DNA of 64,000 bases from an uncultured Ruminococcus sp. GTDB lineage: Bacteria > Bacillota > Clostridia > Oscillospirales > Ruminococcaceae. A model generated the notes under the pieces. That model had not been told where the DNA came from, did not search any database, and was given only the letters and a program-made list of their open reading frames with translations. Shown here in pieces: positions 44,835 through 53,744 of the stretch. Where the stretch lies: positions 1-64,000 of the forward strand of contig UQYQ01000010.1 of NCBI GenBank assembly GCA_900545345.1, given 5' to 3'. Position 1 is the stretch's first letter. Each line of letters begins with the position of its first letter. Made by a program: the position numbers and the translations under genes.

Positions 44835-46232
44835 ATGGCTAAGGTTAATATTACTGAAACAGTATTAAGAGATGCTCATCAGTCACTTATTGCTACAAGA
44901 ATGTCTCTTGATGAAATGCTTCCTATTTTATCGACAATGGATAAGATAGGTTACTATTCATGTGAGGTTTGGGGCGGAGCAACTTTTGATTCCTGTTTAA
45001 GATTTTTACATGAAGACCCATGGGAAAGACTTCGTACAATAAGAAAAGAAATGCCTAATACAAAGCTGCAAATGCTTTTCAGAGGACAAAATATGCTTGG
45101 CTATCGTCATTATGCCGACGATGTTTTAGAGTATTTTGTTCAAAAAACCGTTGCAAACGGAATTGATATTATTAGAATATTTGATGCATTGAATGATATA
45201 AGAAATTTAGAAACTGCTGTAAAGGCTGCTAAAAAAGAGGGTGCTCATGCACAGATTGCCATTTCGTATACTTTGGGTGATGTCTTCACAGATGAATACT
45301 ATGTTGATTATGCAAAGAGAATTGAAGCTATCGGTGCTGACTCTATTTGTATTAAGGACATGGCAGCACTGCTTACTCCTTATAAGACCGAAAAGCTTGT
45401 TAAAGCATTGAAATCGGCAGTTAAAATTCCTGTACAGCTTCATACTCACTACACTTCGGGATTGGCTTCAATGTGCTTGCTAAAGGGTGTTGAGGCCGGT
45501 GTTGACGCTATTGATACTGCAATGTCACCACTGGCACTCGGTACTTCACATGCACCGACCGAGTCAATGGTTGCGGCACTTCAGGGAACTGACTATGATA
45601 CAGGTCTTGACCTCGTTAAGCTAAATGAAGTTAGAGATTACTTTATGACACTTCGTCAGAAGTATTTAGATAATGGTCTGCTTGACCCTAAGATGCTTGC
45701 TACTGATGCAAACGCTTTGATTTATCAGGTACCGGGCGGAATGCTTTCAAATCTTTTATCACAGCTTAAACAGGCAGGTAAGGAAGATCAGCTGACAGAG
45801 GTTCTGCAAGAAGTTCCTAGAGTAAGAAAAGACTCAGGATTCCCTCCGCTTGTTACACCTACATCACAGATTGTCGGAACACAGGCAGTGTTTAATGTAA
45901 TTATGGGCGAAAGATATAAAACAGTCACCAAGGAATTTAAGGGACTTGTTAAAGGCGAGTATGGAAAAACTCCTGTTGACATCGATCCGGAGTTCCAGAA
46001 GAAAATTTTGGGTGATGAAAAGCCTATCACATGCCGTCCTGCTGATTTAATTGAGCCTGAGCTTGAAAAGCTGAGAAAAGAATGTGCAGAATGGATTGAA
46101 CAGGATGAAGATGTTTTAAGCTATGCACAATTTCCAAAGGTTGCTCCTAAATTCTTTGAAGAGAGAAGAGACAAAAAACTCGGAATTGATTATTCACATT
46201 CAAATACAGAAACTAAAGTTCATCCTTTGTAA
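44835..46232 (+). CDS. Oxaloacetate decarboxylase alpha / transcarboxylase 5S-type subunit
   Basis: A 465-residue carboxyltransferase of the pyruvate carboxylase/OadA family with a TIM barrel and a C-terminal PYC_OADA domain. TVLRDAHQSLIATR holds a metal-ligand Asp, CIKDMA the carboxylated or catalytic Lys174, and LHTHYTSG the two metal His. It lacks the biotinyl tail found in many OadA proteins, so it uses the separate carrier just upstream. It transfers a carboxyl group between oxaloacetate (or pyruvate) and biotin. The start at 44835 has AAAGGA. A terminator follows. Confidence 0.93.
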   Translation: MAKVNITETVLRDAHQSLIATRMSLDEMLPILSTMDKIGYYSCEVWGGATFDSCLRFLHEDPWERLRTIRKEMPNTKLQMLFRGQNMLGYRHYADDVLEYFVQKTVANGIDIIRIFDALNDIRNLETAVKAAKKEGAHAQIAISYTLGDVFTDEYYVDYAKRIEAIGADSICIKDMAALLTPYKTEKLVKALKSAVKIPVQLHTHYTSGLASMCLLKGVEAGVDAIDTAMSPLALGTSHAPTESMVAALQGTDYDTGLDLVKLNEVRDYFMTLRQKYLDNGLLDPKMLATDANALIYQVPGGMLSNLLSQLKQAGKEDQLTEVLQEVPRVRKDSGFPPLVTPTSQIVGTQAVFNVIMGERYKTVTKEFKGLVKGEYGKTPVDIDPEFQKKILGDEKPITCRPADLIEPELEKLRKECAEWIEQDEDVLSYAQFPKVAPKFFEERRDKKLGIDYSHSNTETKVHPL

Positions 46233-46276
46233 TCAGTTGATAATTGACAATGGAAAATTGATAATTTAAATGTAAA

Positions 46277-46330
46277 AAAACTGCGGACTTTTGTATCAAT
46301 TAAGATACTGAATCCGCAGTTTTATTTTTT
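46277..46330. terminator. Bidirectional terminator after the carboxyltransferase operon
   Basis: AAAACTGCGGA (46277-46287) pairs with TCCGCAGTTTT (46313-46323), with an inner GTATC/GATAC pairing. Runs of A and T flank it. It lies between convergent genes. Confidence 0.85.
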
Positions 46331-46373
46331 ATAAATTAATTAATTCTGTAATGGCAGAAAGCCATTTTTATAT

Positions 46374-46886
46374 TTATAATTTGATTTCATAAATATCTGC
46401 TTGTTCACCTTGAATTTCACAACTACGCTCATACACACCACCATTTTTAATAATAGTCTTTATTGACGGTTCATTATTTTTAAAGGCTGTAAGGTGAATT
46501 TTATGTAATCCTGCACTTTTTGCCACAGCCATGACTTGTTTCAGCATTTCTGTGGCATATCCTTTTCTTCTTTCGGAAGGTCTAACACTGTAACCGGAAT
46601 TTCCAAAGTCCTTTAAAAAATCATTAAGTGTATGTCTTAAGTCTATAATTCCAACAATTCTATCATTTTCATCAACAGCAAAGAAAGTATCAGTTACTAC
46701 CCAAGTCGGATTTACAGTATCAATAGACATGTTGTTAGTTACATATACAAGCCATTCTTCATATGATTCGATTTTATCAAGCAATTCACTTCCGTTAATT
46801 ATCATCTCACCGTTATTAAAATGCTCCTGCCTGTAATCCAGTGCTTTTTCTTTCATGTCAATAGTTGGTCTTGCCAATTTTATCAT
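46374..46886 (-). CDS. GNAT family N-acetyltransferase
   Basis: A 170-residue acetyltransferase. The acetyl-CoA motif SVRPSERRKGYATEMLKQ is clear, with ENDRIVGIIDLRH before it and an NGG-VYE end. The substrate cannot be told from sequence. It lies 40 bases downstream of a TSCPD-domain gene and may share its transcript. Confidence 0.9.
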   Translation of the reverse strand: MIKLARPTIDMKEKALDYRQEHFNNGEMIINGSELLDKIESYEEWLVYVTNNMSIDTVNPTWVVTDTFFAVDENDRIVGIIDLRHTLNDFLKDFGNSGYSVRPSERRKGYATEMLKQVMAVAKSAGLHKIHLTAFKNNEPSIKTIIKNGGVYERSCEIQGEQADIYEIKL

Positions 46887-46926
46887 AATTTAATTTTTCT
46901 TAATCAGTTCGTCGGTGAATGAGTTT

Positions 46927-47175
46927 TTATCCCTGTTGAGTTTCTTCTAATGCAAGTGCAAGCTGAGCAGGGCAGGAAGTTCCTCTTCCTCCGCAGTCAA
47001 CATCTTTTAAAAGCTTTATTACATCTTCAACCTTCATACCTTTTGCAAGTCTTGCAACGCCTTGAGTATTACCTGAGCATCCGCCGATAAACTCAACATT
47101 TTTAACAATTTCGTTTTCAACCTCAACATTTATCTGTCGTGAGCACACTCCGCGAGTTTTATAATTTATTATCAT
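46927..47175 (-). CDS. TSCPD domain-containing protein (TIGR03905 family)
   Basis: An 82-residue protein. The domain is found as a stand-alone form of a region of ribonucleotide reductases and has the Cys-containing patterns GVCSRQI, GGCSGNTQGVARL and CGGRGTSCPAQL. The function is unknown. It starts 16 bases after the malic enzyme gene with a CAAGGAG site. Confidence 0.9.
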   Translation of the reverse strand: MIINYKTRGVCSRQINVEVENEIVKNVEFIGGCSGNTQGVARLAKGMKVEDVIKLLKDVDCGGRGTSCPAQLALALEETQQG

Positions 47176-47191
47176 AATTAATTCTCCTTGT

Positions 47192-48367
47192 TTATTTTAT
47201 TCTTGCTGAACCGCTGTCAACAGCAGCTTGTGCTACTGCTTTAGAAACAGCTTCAGGAATTTTTCTGTCAAACGCATTTGGCAAAATGAAATCTGCACTC
47301 AGTTCATCATCACTAACGCATTCAGCAATTGCCTTTGCTGCCGCCATTTTCATATCTTCGTTAATATCTCTGGCTCTGACAGCTAAAGCACCTTTGAATA
47401 TTCCGGGAAAAGCAACAACATTGTTTATTTGGTTAGGGAAGTCGCTTCGTCCTGTTCCAACTATAAATGCACCGGCTGATTTTGCTTTATCAGGCATTAT
47501 TTCAGGTGTAGGATTAGCCATTGCAAAAATAATAGGCTTGTCATTCATAGATTTAACCATTTCTTCGGTTACAAGATTAGGTTTTGAAACACCTACGAAC
47601 GCATCAGCACCTTTCAATGCATCTGACAGTGAACCGGTTAAATTATCTTTATTTGTAACTTTAGCGATTTCTTTATGAGCGTCACTGAGTGTATCATCGG
47701 TTTTAGAAATGATTCCGTTTATGTCAACCATTATTATATTACCAACTCCGAGTGATAATAACAATTTTGCAATGGCTGTTCCGGCAGCACCTGCACCGTT
47801 TATAACAAGAGTTAAATTCTCGATTTTTTTATTTGCAACCTTGCAGGCATTCATGAGTGCAGCACCTACTACGATAGCTGTTCCGTGCTGGTCATCATGA
47901 AAAACCGGAATATCTATTTTTTCTTTTAATTTTTTTTCGATTTCAAAGCATCTCGGAGCAGAAATATCTTCTAAATTTATTCCGCCGAAGCTGTCAGAAA
48001 TAAGCTCAATAGTTCTGACAATTTCATCTGTATCTTTTGACTTAATACAAATAGGGAATGCGTCAACATCTGCAAACTCTTTAAAAAGAGCACATTTACC
48101 CTCCATTACCGGCATACCTGCTAAGCCTCCGATATCACCGAGTCCTAAAACAGCTGTTCCGTCAGTTATAACAGCAACGAGGTTTGAACGTCTTGTGAGT
48201 TCGTATGAAAGCTCGGGATTCTTTTGAATTTCTAAGCATGGTCTTGCAACTCCCGGAGTGTATGCATGTGATAAATCGTCAGAGTTTTCAACCTTAACTC
48301 TTGATACTATCTCGATTTTTCCATTCCATTGTTTATGTTTATTTAAAGATGATTCCATTATGTCCAT
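47192..48367 (-). CDS. NAD(P)-dependent malic enzyme
   Basis: A 391-residue short-form malic enzyme that decarboxylates malate to pyruvate. It has the N-terminal YTPGVARPCLEI, FHDDQHGTAIVVGAALMNA with metal ligands, and the dinucleotide-binding LVINGAGAAGTAIAKLLL. NANPTPE-type residues (FAMANPTPEI) complete the active site. It may feed pyruvate into the carboxyltransferase reactions encoded on the other strand nearby, although that link is only suggested by proximity. Confidence 0.93.
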   Translation of the reverse strand: MDIMESSLNKHKQWNGKIEIVSRVKVENSDDLSHAYTPGVARPCLEIQKNPELSYELTRRSNLVAVITDGTAVLGLGDIGGLAGMPVMEGKCALFKEFADVDAFPICIKSKDTDEIVRTIELISDSFGGINLEDISAPRCFEIEKKLKEKIDIPVFHDDQHGTAIVVGAALMNACKVANKKIENLTLVINGAGAAGTAIAKLLLSLGVGNIIMVDINGIISKTDDTLSDAHKEIAKVTNKDNLTGSLSDALKGADAFVGVSKPNLVTEEMVKSMNDKPIIFAMANPTPEIMPDKAKSAGAFIVGTGRSDFPNQINNVVAFPGIFKGALAVRARDINEDMKMAAAKAIAECVSDDELSADFILPNAFDRKIPEAVSKAVAQAAVDSGSARIK

Positions 48368-48448
48368 ATTGATTTAACCTTTCTTTCAACATCATTAAAA
48401 AATATATATTAGTTAAAGTTTAGTTTCACTGATTATTATAAAAATATA

Positions 48449-49294
48449 TTATCTTTGTGAGTTTTTATCTATAAGCGAGAAAATTTTCTTTATATTTTCT
48501 TCATCTGTTGTTTTACTTCCTATATGTGTAGGGACAGCGTTATACAGCCCGTGGAAATCTGACCCGCCTGTAACAATCAGGTCATAGTTTTCGGCAATTT
48601 TTAAAAGCTTATCTTGATTTTCTTTGTTTGCAGAATAGTGATAAACTTCGATTCCGTCAAGCTTTTTCTTTTGAGCCAATTCTTCGCATAATTCTATATT
48701 GTCAAACATACAAGGATGTGCTAAAACGGCTATTCCCCGTGCTGAGTGTATTAAATCCAATACAAAATCAACGCTTGGATATCTTCTTGTAACCAAAATT
48801 GAGCCTTCGCCGTTTTTTGTGAATAGTTTGTCAGATAATTCTCCGTAAAGGTCAACTGCATAGCCGTAGTTTACTAATGCTCTCATAATATGCTGTTTAT
48901 AAATACTCTTACTGCTTTTAGCATATTTTAAAACAGCCTCTGTGGAGATAGGATACAGCTCTTTAACCTTTTCAATCATATCTTTTGAGCAAGATTTCCT
49001 GATTTCACAGGATTTAATGCAAAGTCCTTCAAGTCTGTCGGGTTTTTGCGGTGCATAGCAAAGTATATGTACTTTACAGTTCCTTTTTTCGTCCCAAGCA
49101 GAAAGCTCAACCCCGGGAATTATTTTAACGCCATATCTTTCTCCCAATACATGAGCTCTGTTATAAGATGATAAAGTATCGTGGTCGGTAATAGATAAAA
49201 CATCTATTTCGGTTCTTTTAGCCTGAACGATTATTTCTTCAATTCCAAGCGAACCGTCGGATAAGGTTGTATGACAGTGTAAATCTCCTTTCAT
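48449..49294 (-). CDS. PHP domain phosphoesterase (TrpH/YciV-like)
   Basis: A 281-residue metal-dependent phosphoesterase. The PHP motifs are DLHCHTTLSDGSL at the N-terminus, SITDHDTL, IPGVELSAW, LAHPCMF and GSDFHG. Related YciV/RNase AM enzymes act on 3',5'-nucleoside bisphosphates or RNA 5' ends. The exact substrate is not set by sequence. It probably uses the promoter just upstream. Confidence 0.9.
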   Translation of the reverse strand: MKGDLHCHTTLSDGSLGIEEIIVQAKRTEIDVLSITDHDTLSSYNRAHVLGERYGVKIIPGVELSAWDEKRNCKVHILCYAPQKPDRLEGLCIKSCEIRKSCSKDMIEKVKELYPISTEAVLKYAKSSKSIYKQHIMRALVNYGYAVDLYGELSDKLFTKNGEGSILVTRRYPSVDFVLDLIHSARGIAVLAHPCMFDNIELCEELAQKKKLDGIEVYHYSANKENQDKLLKIAENYDLIVTGGSDFHGLYNAVPTHIGSKTTDEENIKKIFSLIDKNSQR

Positions 49295-49324
49295 ACATTA
49301 ACCTCCATTCTAAAAATATATTAT

Positions 49325-49353
49325 ATTATATCAAAAATTCGACAAAAAATCAA
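49325..49353 (-). promoter_or_regulatory. Promoter of the PHP phosphoesterase gene
   Basis: On the minus strand TTGATT (49353-49348), a 17-base spacer and TATAAT (49330-49325). Confidence 0.7.
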
Positions 49354-49378
49354 GCAATTCAGTATATGTAAATTAGTG

Positions 49379-50326
49379 TTAAAAGAACTTGTCAACAAAC
49401 CATGGAGTGTTAGTTTCGAATGTTTTGTTGTTTAGATAATTTAGTATACCCGCATCGGTTTTAAAATCAAATGTAAGACGGTTAGAACACAAAGCCTGTG
49501 TTTTAACACCATATTTTTTATTAATTCGGTTTATGCCGTATTTTCCGTCGCCAAGCAGGGGATGACCGATGAATGATAAATGTGCTCTGATTTGATGAGT
49601 TCGTCCTGTTAATAAATCTATTTCAAGAAGTGAAAGATTATTCTTTTCTTTCAGAACTTTATATTTAGTTAAAATCTGTTTGTTGTCAGGTTTCTTTTCT
49701 TTTTGGATATAAACGGTTTTGCTTTTTTCATCTTTGAAAAGATAGTTTTTAATTATACTTTCTTTTTTTTCTAAGATGCCGATGCATACGCAAAGATAAT
49801 ACTTGTGAAGCTCTCTGTCTTTGATTTTTTGATTTAATATTCTCAGGCTTTCGGCATTTTTTGCACATATAACTATGCCGGTTGTATTTCTGTCAAGTCT
49901 GTTGCAAAGCGAAGGAGCAAAGGATAACTCGTTGTCAGGATTATATTCTTTTTTGTCATATAAATAATGTTTAATTCGATTTATAAGAGTGTCAATACTG
50001 TTGTCATCATCTTCGTGAACAACCAATCCCGAAGGCTTGTCAACAAGAATGATATTTTTATCTTCATAAACTATATTAATTTTGTCGGGAACATTTAAAA
50101 AGCTTTTTTCTTTCGGTGACTCGAAAAATTCATCATTTATATAAAGCTGCAGCTCATCACCTGCATTGAGTCTGGTAGAAATTTCACATCGTTTTCCGTT
50201 TAGTTTTATGCGTTTAAGCCGGATATATTTGTACATAAGATTTTTCGGTAAATTTTTTACTGACTTAGTAAGAAATCTATCAAGTCTTTGTCCTGCATCA
50301 TTATCATTTATAATAAATTTTTTCAA
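49379..50326 (-). CDS. RluA family pseudouridine synthase
   Basis: A 315-residue enzyme. An S4-type RNA-binding N-terminus (DNDAGQRLDRFLTKSV) is followed by the RluA catalytic domain with DKPSGLVVHE, the catalytic Asp in LCNRLDRNTTGIVICAK, and LLTGRTHQIRAHL. It makes pseudouridine in rRNA, with RluC/RluD-type sites most likely. It is divergent from radC, with the operator/promoter region in between. Confidence 0.93.
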   Translation of the reverse strand: MKKFIINDNDAGQRLDRFLTKSVKNLPKNLMYKYIRLKRIKLNGKRCEISTRLNAGDELQLYINDEFFESPKEKSFLNVPDKINIVYEDKNIILVDKPSGLVVHEDDDNSIDTLINRIKHYLYDKKEYNPDNELSFAPSLCNRLDRNTTGIVICAKNAESLRILNQKIKDRELHKYYLCVCIGILEKKESIIKNYLFKDEKSKTVYIQKEKKPDNKQILTKYKVLKEKNNLSLLEIDLLTGRTHQIRAHLSFIGHPLLGDGKYGINRINKKYGVKTQALCSNRLTFDFKTDAGILNYLNNKTFETNTPWFVDKFF

Positions 50327-50418
50327 AATATAAATCCTCGTTTCTTAGCTTTAATATCAGTTCTGCTGCCTGATTGATTTTATAACTTTATTATATCATA
50401 CTTTTTAATAAAATGCAC

Positions 50419-50447
50419 TTTACTTTCACATTATAATAATGTATAAT
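50419..50447 (+). promoter_or_regulatory. Promoter of radC-uvrB
   Basis: TTTACT (50419-50424), a 17-base spacer and TATAAT (50442-50447). Confidence 0.7.
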
Positions 50448-50453
50448 TAAAAA

Positions 50454-50465
50454 GAACATAAGTTC
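50454..50465 (+). promoter_or_regulatory. LexA/DinR-type SOS operator for radC-uvrB
   Basis: GAACATAAGTTC is a perfect GAAC-N4-GTTC palindrome, the Gram-positive LexA box core. It lies 6 bases after the -10 box, at the expected transcription start, so LexA binding would block initiation. Because uvrB is a classical SOS gene, this is likely functional. Confidence 0.75.
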
Positions 50466-50541
50466 ACTGTTAGACGATGAAAAGTTAATCTTTCTGATTT
50501 GTTAAAATTAATAAAGCAAAAAGAAAGGAAGTTGATATATT

Positions 50542-51225
50542 ATGGACGCACCGCATGCAGGTCACAGACAACGAATGAGAGAGCGTTTCCTCAAAATGGG
50601 TTTAGACAGTTTTGAACCTCACGAGGTGCTTGAACTGCTGCTGACATATAGCATTCCAAGAAAGAACACAAATGTGATTGCACATAAGCTCATTGATAAA
50701 TTCGGGTCAATTTCTGCTGTTTTCGATGCACCCTGTGAAGCTCTTATGAGTGTTGACAGCATTACAGAGAATTCAGCAGTACTGATAAAAATGGTTCCTC
50801 AAATATTGAGATTTTATAAAAGTGAAATGAATGAATCTAAATGTCTTAATACGATTGAAAGAGTTACGGGATTTTTTTCTGTTGCATTTATAGGTCTGAC
50901 AAAAGAAGAATTTAAAGTGTGCTGTCTGGATAACGGACTTAATGTTATTTCTTGTACCACTGTTGCAAAGGGTACAAATAAATCTGCACCTATTACTGCG
51001 AGATTAGTGGCGGAGGCTGCTTTTAATGCAAACAGCTCGAATGTAATTATTGCACATAATCATCCGGACGCAAGCTGTACACCGTCAGAAGCTGACAAGG
51101 TAGTTACAAGAAAATTAAGAACAAGCTTAAAGGCAATTGATATTGATGTATTAGACCACATTATAGTAGGAAAAGACGGAGTTATGTCTTTTAAGAAAAT
51201 CGGACTGATACCGTTTATTGATTAA
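50542..51225 (+). CDS. radC: RadC family JAB-domain protein
   Basis: A 227-residue protein with an N-terminal helix-hairpin-helix region (HEVLELLLTYSIPRKN) and a JAMM/JAB metal motif in IIAHNHPDASCTPSEAD. Despite its name, the DNA repair function is uncertain; RadC proteins are linked to recombination and mobile-element exchange. It starts after AAAGGAAG and is 22 bases before uvrB under the SOS-type promoter. Confidence 0.92.
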   Translation: MDAPHAGHRQRMRERFLKMGLDSFEPHEVLELLLTYSIPRKNTNVIAHKLIDKFGSISAVFDAPCEALMSVDSITENSAVLIKMVPQILRFYKSEMNESKCLNTIERVTGFFSVAFIGLTKEEFKVCCLDNGLNVISCTTVAKGTNKSAPITARLVAEAAFNANSSNVIIAHNHPDASCTPSEADKVVTRKLRTSLKAIDIDVLDHIIVGKDGVMSFKKIGLIPFID

Positions 51226-51247
51226 TGCTTGAATATTAGGAGTTTTT

Positions 51248-53215
51248 ATGGATAAATTTGAATTGATTTCATCATATAAGCCGACAGGCGACCAGCCTCA
51301 AGCAATTGAAAAGCTGGTAGATGGAATAAATAAAGGATATAAAGAACAGACATTGCTTGGTGTTACAGGTTCGGGAAAGACATTCACTATGGCAAATGTT
51401 ATTGAAAAAGTAAACAAGCCGACGCTTGTTTTAGCTCACAATAAAATTCTGGCAGCTCAGCTTTGCAGTGAATTTAAAGAATTTTTTCCTAACAATGCAG
51501 TTGAGTATTTTGTGTCCTATTATGACTATTATCAGCCTGAGGCATATATTCCGAGCACCGATGTGTTTATAGAAAAAGATGCTTCAATCAACAATGAAAT
51601 TGATAAGCTGAGGCATTCGGCAACAACTGCGATTGCCGAAAGACGAGATGTAATAGTTGTTGCCTCTGTATCTTGTATTTACTCTTTGGGTGACCCTGAG
51701 GAGTACAAGTCGATGGTTGTATCCATTAGAAAAGGTATGGAAAAATCCCGAGATAAATTGTTAGCAGAACTTGTAGGAATTCAATACGAACGCAATGATA
51801 TAGCTTTTGAAAGAAACAAATTCAGAGTAAGGGGAGATGTCGTTGAGATTTTTCCTTCAAGCCATACAGATACAGCATATCGTGTTGAGTTTTTCGGAGA
51901 TGAGATAGACAGAATATCTGAAATAAATGTTATAACAGGCGAGCTTATTTCAACGCTTAATCATGTCGCTGTGTTTCCTGCATCGCATTATATAGTTGCA
52001 AGAGATAAGATGTCGCAGGCTATTGAAGATATAAGAGAAGAGCTTGACGAGCGTGTTAGATTTTTTACTGATAATAATAAGCTTATCGAAGCTCAGCGAA
52101 TTGCTCAGAGAACTAATTATGATATAGAAATGCTTCAGGAAATCGGATTTTGCAGCGGTATAGAGAATTATTCCAGAGTACTGGCAAGACGCCCTAAAGG
52201 TTCGACACCGTACACTTTACTTGACCATTTCCCTGATGATTTTTTGCTTATGGTTGACGAGTCCCATGTCAGCTTGCCTCAGGTGAGGGGAATGTATGCA
52301 GGTGACAGAGCAAGAAAGACAACTCTTATTGACTATGGTTTCAGGCTTCCGTCGGCTATGGATAACCGACCGCTGCAGTTTGATGAATTCTATGACCATA
52401 TTAATCAGGCGGTTTTTGTGTCCGCAACTCCCGGCGATTTTGAAAAAGAACATTCAAAGCAGATTGTTGAACAGGTTATAAGACCGACAGGACTTTTGGA
52501 CCCTGAGATTTCTGTTCGTCCTGTTGAAGGACAGATCGAAGACCTGCTGTCTGAAATTAATATTAGAATTGAAAAGCATCAGAGGGTTTTGGTAACAACC
52601 TTGACCAAGAAAATGGCAGAGGACTTAACTGAGTTTTTAAAGGGTTATTCAATCGCCGTCAGGTATCTTCACCACGATATTGACGCTATTGAGAGAATGG
52701 AAATTATCCGTGATTTGCGTTTAGGTGAGTTTGATGTGCTTGTAGGAATTAACCTTCTCCGTGAGGGACTTGATATTCCGGAAGTATCTCTTGTGGCAAT
52801 TCTTGACGCTGACAAAGAGGGATTTCTGCGTTCTGAAAGCTCTCTTATTCAGACTATCGGCCGTGCCGCAAGAAACTCTGAGGGAACAGTAATAATGTAT
52901 GCCGATCAGGTTACACGCTCTATGGAAAATGCAATAACCGAAACCGAAAGACGCCGCTCTATTCAAATGGAATATAATGAAAGCCATGGAATTATTCCTA
53001 AAACCATAATTAAGGATGTTCGTGATGTAATTGAAATTTCGAGCAAAGAAGAGGTTGAGTATTCAGCCCGTCAGAAGAACAAGCTGTCTAAGCAGGAAAT
53101 GAACAGGCTGATTGACGATTTAACAAGACAGATGAAGGAGTCTGCTAAAATGCTTGAATTTGAACATGCAGCATTTTTGCGTGACAAGATTGCGGAATTA
53201 AAAGGCGAAAAATAA
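51248..53215 (+). CDS. uvrB: Excinuclease ABC subunit B
   Basis: A 655-residue helicase-like damage-verification subunit of nucleotide excision repair. It has Walker A GVTGSGKTFT, the beta-hairpin region YYDYYQPEAYIP, the DESH motif (VDESHVSLPQ) and helicase motif VI in QTIGRAARNS. The C-terminal UVR domain (about 620-655) binds UvrC. It shares the SOS-type promoter with radC. The usual partner uvrA is 0.5 kb downstream under its own SOS-type promoter. Confidence 0.98.
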   Translation: MDKFELISSYKPTGDQPQAIEKLVDGINKGYKEQTLLGVTGSGKTFTMANVIEKVNKPTLVLAHNKILAAQLCSEFKEFFPNNAVEYFVSYYDYYQPEAYIPSTDVFIEKDASINNEIDKLRHSATTAIAERRDVIVVASVSCIYSLGDPEEYKSMVVSIRKGMEKSRDKLLAELVGIQYERNDIAFERNKFRVRGDVVEIFPSSHTDTAYRVEFFGDEIDRISEINVITGELISTLNHVAVFPASHYIVARDKMSQAIEDIREELDERVRFFTDNNKLIEAQRIAQRTNYDIEMLQEIGFCSGIENYSRVLARRPKGSTPYTLLDHFPDDFLLMVDESHVSLPQVRGMYAGDRARKTTLIDYGFRLPSAMDNRPLQFDEFYDHINQAVFVSATPGDFEKEHSKQIVEQVIRPTGLLDPEISVRPVEGQIEDLLSEINIRIEKHQRVLVTTLTKKMAEDLTEFLKGYSIAVRYLHHDIDAIERMEIIRDLRLGEFDVLVGINLLREGLDIPEVSLVAILDADKEGFLRSESSLIQTIGRAARNSEGTVIMYADQVTRSMENAITETERRRSIQMEYNESHGIIPKTIIKDVRDVIEISSKEEVEYSARQKNKLSKQEMNRLIDDLTRQMKESAKMLEFEHAAFLRDKIAELKGEK

Positions 53216-53220
53216 TCTTC

Positions 53221-53261
53221 TTGACAAACAAATGTTTGCTTGATATAATAAACATATGTTC
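53221..53261 (+). promoter_or_regulatory. Consensus promoter with two LexA-like boxes for DUF3795-uvrA
   Basis: TTGACA (53221-53226) and TATAAT (53244-53249) are 17 bases apart. AACAAATGTT (53227-53236) lies inside the spacer and AACATATGTT (53251-53260) at the expected start site; both fit the AAC-N4-GTT core of Gram-positive LexA boxes. The second differs from GAACATATGTTC by one base. Confidence 0.7.
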
Positions 53262-53288
53262 AATTGATTTGGAAAGAGGATTAAAACG

Positions 53289-53744
53289 ATGACATATGAA
53301 GAATATATGCTCATTTCGGATAAAACCGAAAAGATTGAAAAAAGCATTGCACCATGCGGTTTGATTTGTGAGCTGTGCAGTGAAAGAACGCATTGCAAGG
53401 GCTGTAATTTCAGTAAAGATGAAGAGATTGGATGTTTGTGTTATCAAAGGAAGTGTGCAGAAGAGAAAAACATTAAAGGTTGTTGGGATTGTGAAGAATT
53501 CTGCTGCGGCAAGGATATGCATAATCCTGACGAACATGGTATAAGGCTTGTCGCTTTTGTCCGTTTTGCAAAGGAAAACGGATTGCATAAGCTTGCGGAA
53601 TGCATAGTAAATAACGAAAAAGACGGAGTTATTTATCATAGAGATCATGTGAATTATACGGGTGATTATGATAATTTCAATACAGAAGATGAAGTTATAG
53701 AACTTTTAATGAAAGGAAATTTGAAAGAAGATGCAAAACAATAA
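53289..53744 (+). CDS. Cysteine-rich DUF3795-type protein
   Basis: A 151-residue protein with about 13 cysteines, most in pairs or clusters in the first half: APCGLICELC, CKGCNF, GCLCYQRKC and CWDCEEFCCG. The pattern suggests zinc or iron-sulfur binding. The family is widespread and uncharacterised. It overlaps the uvrA start by 14 bases and follows the SOS-type promoter, so it is expressed with uvrA. A role in the damage response is possible but inferred. Confidence 0.85.
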   Translation: MTYEEYMLISDKTEKIEKSIAPCGLICELCSERTHCKGCNFSKDEEIGCLCYQRKCAEEKNIKGCWDCEEFCCGKDMHNPDEHGIRLVAFVRFAKENGLHKLAECIVNNEKDGVIYHRDHVNYTGDYDNFNTEDEVIELLMKGNLKEDAKQ

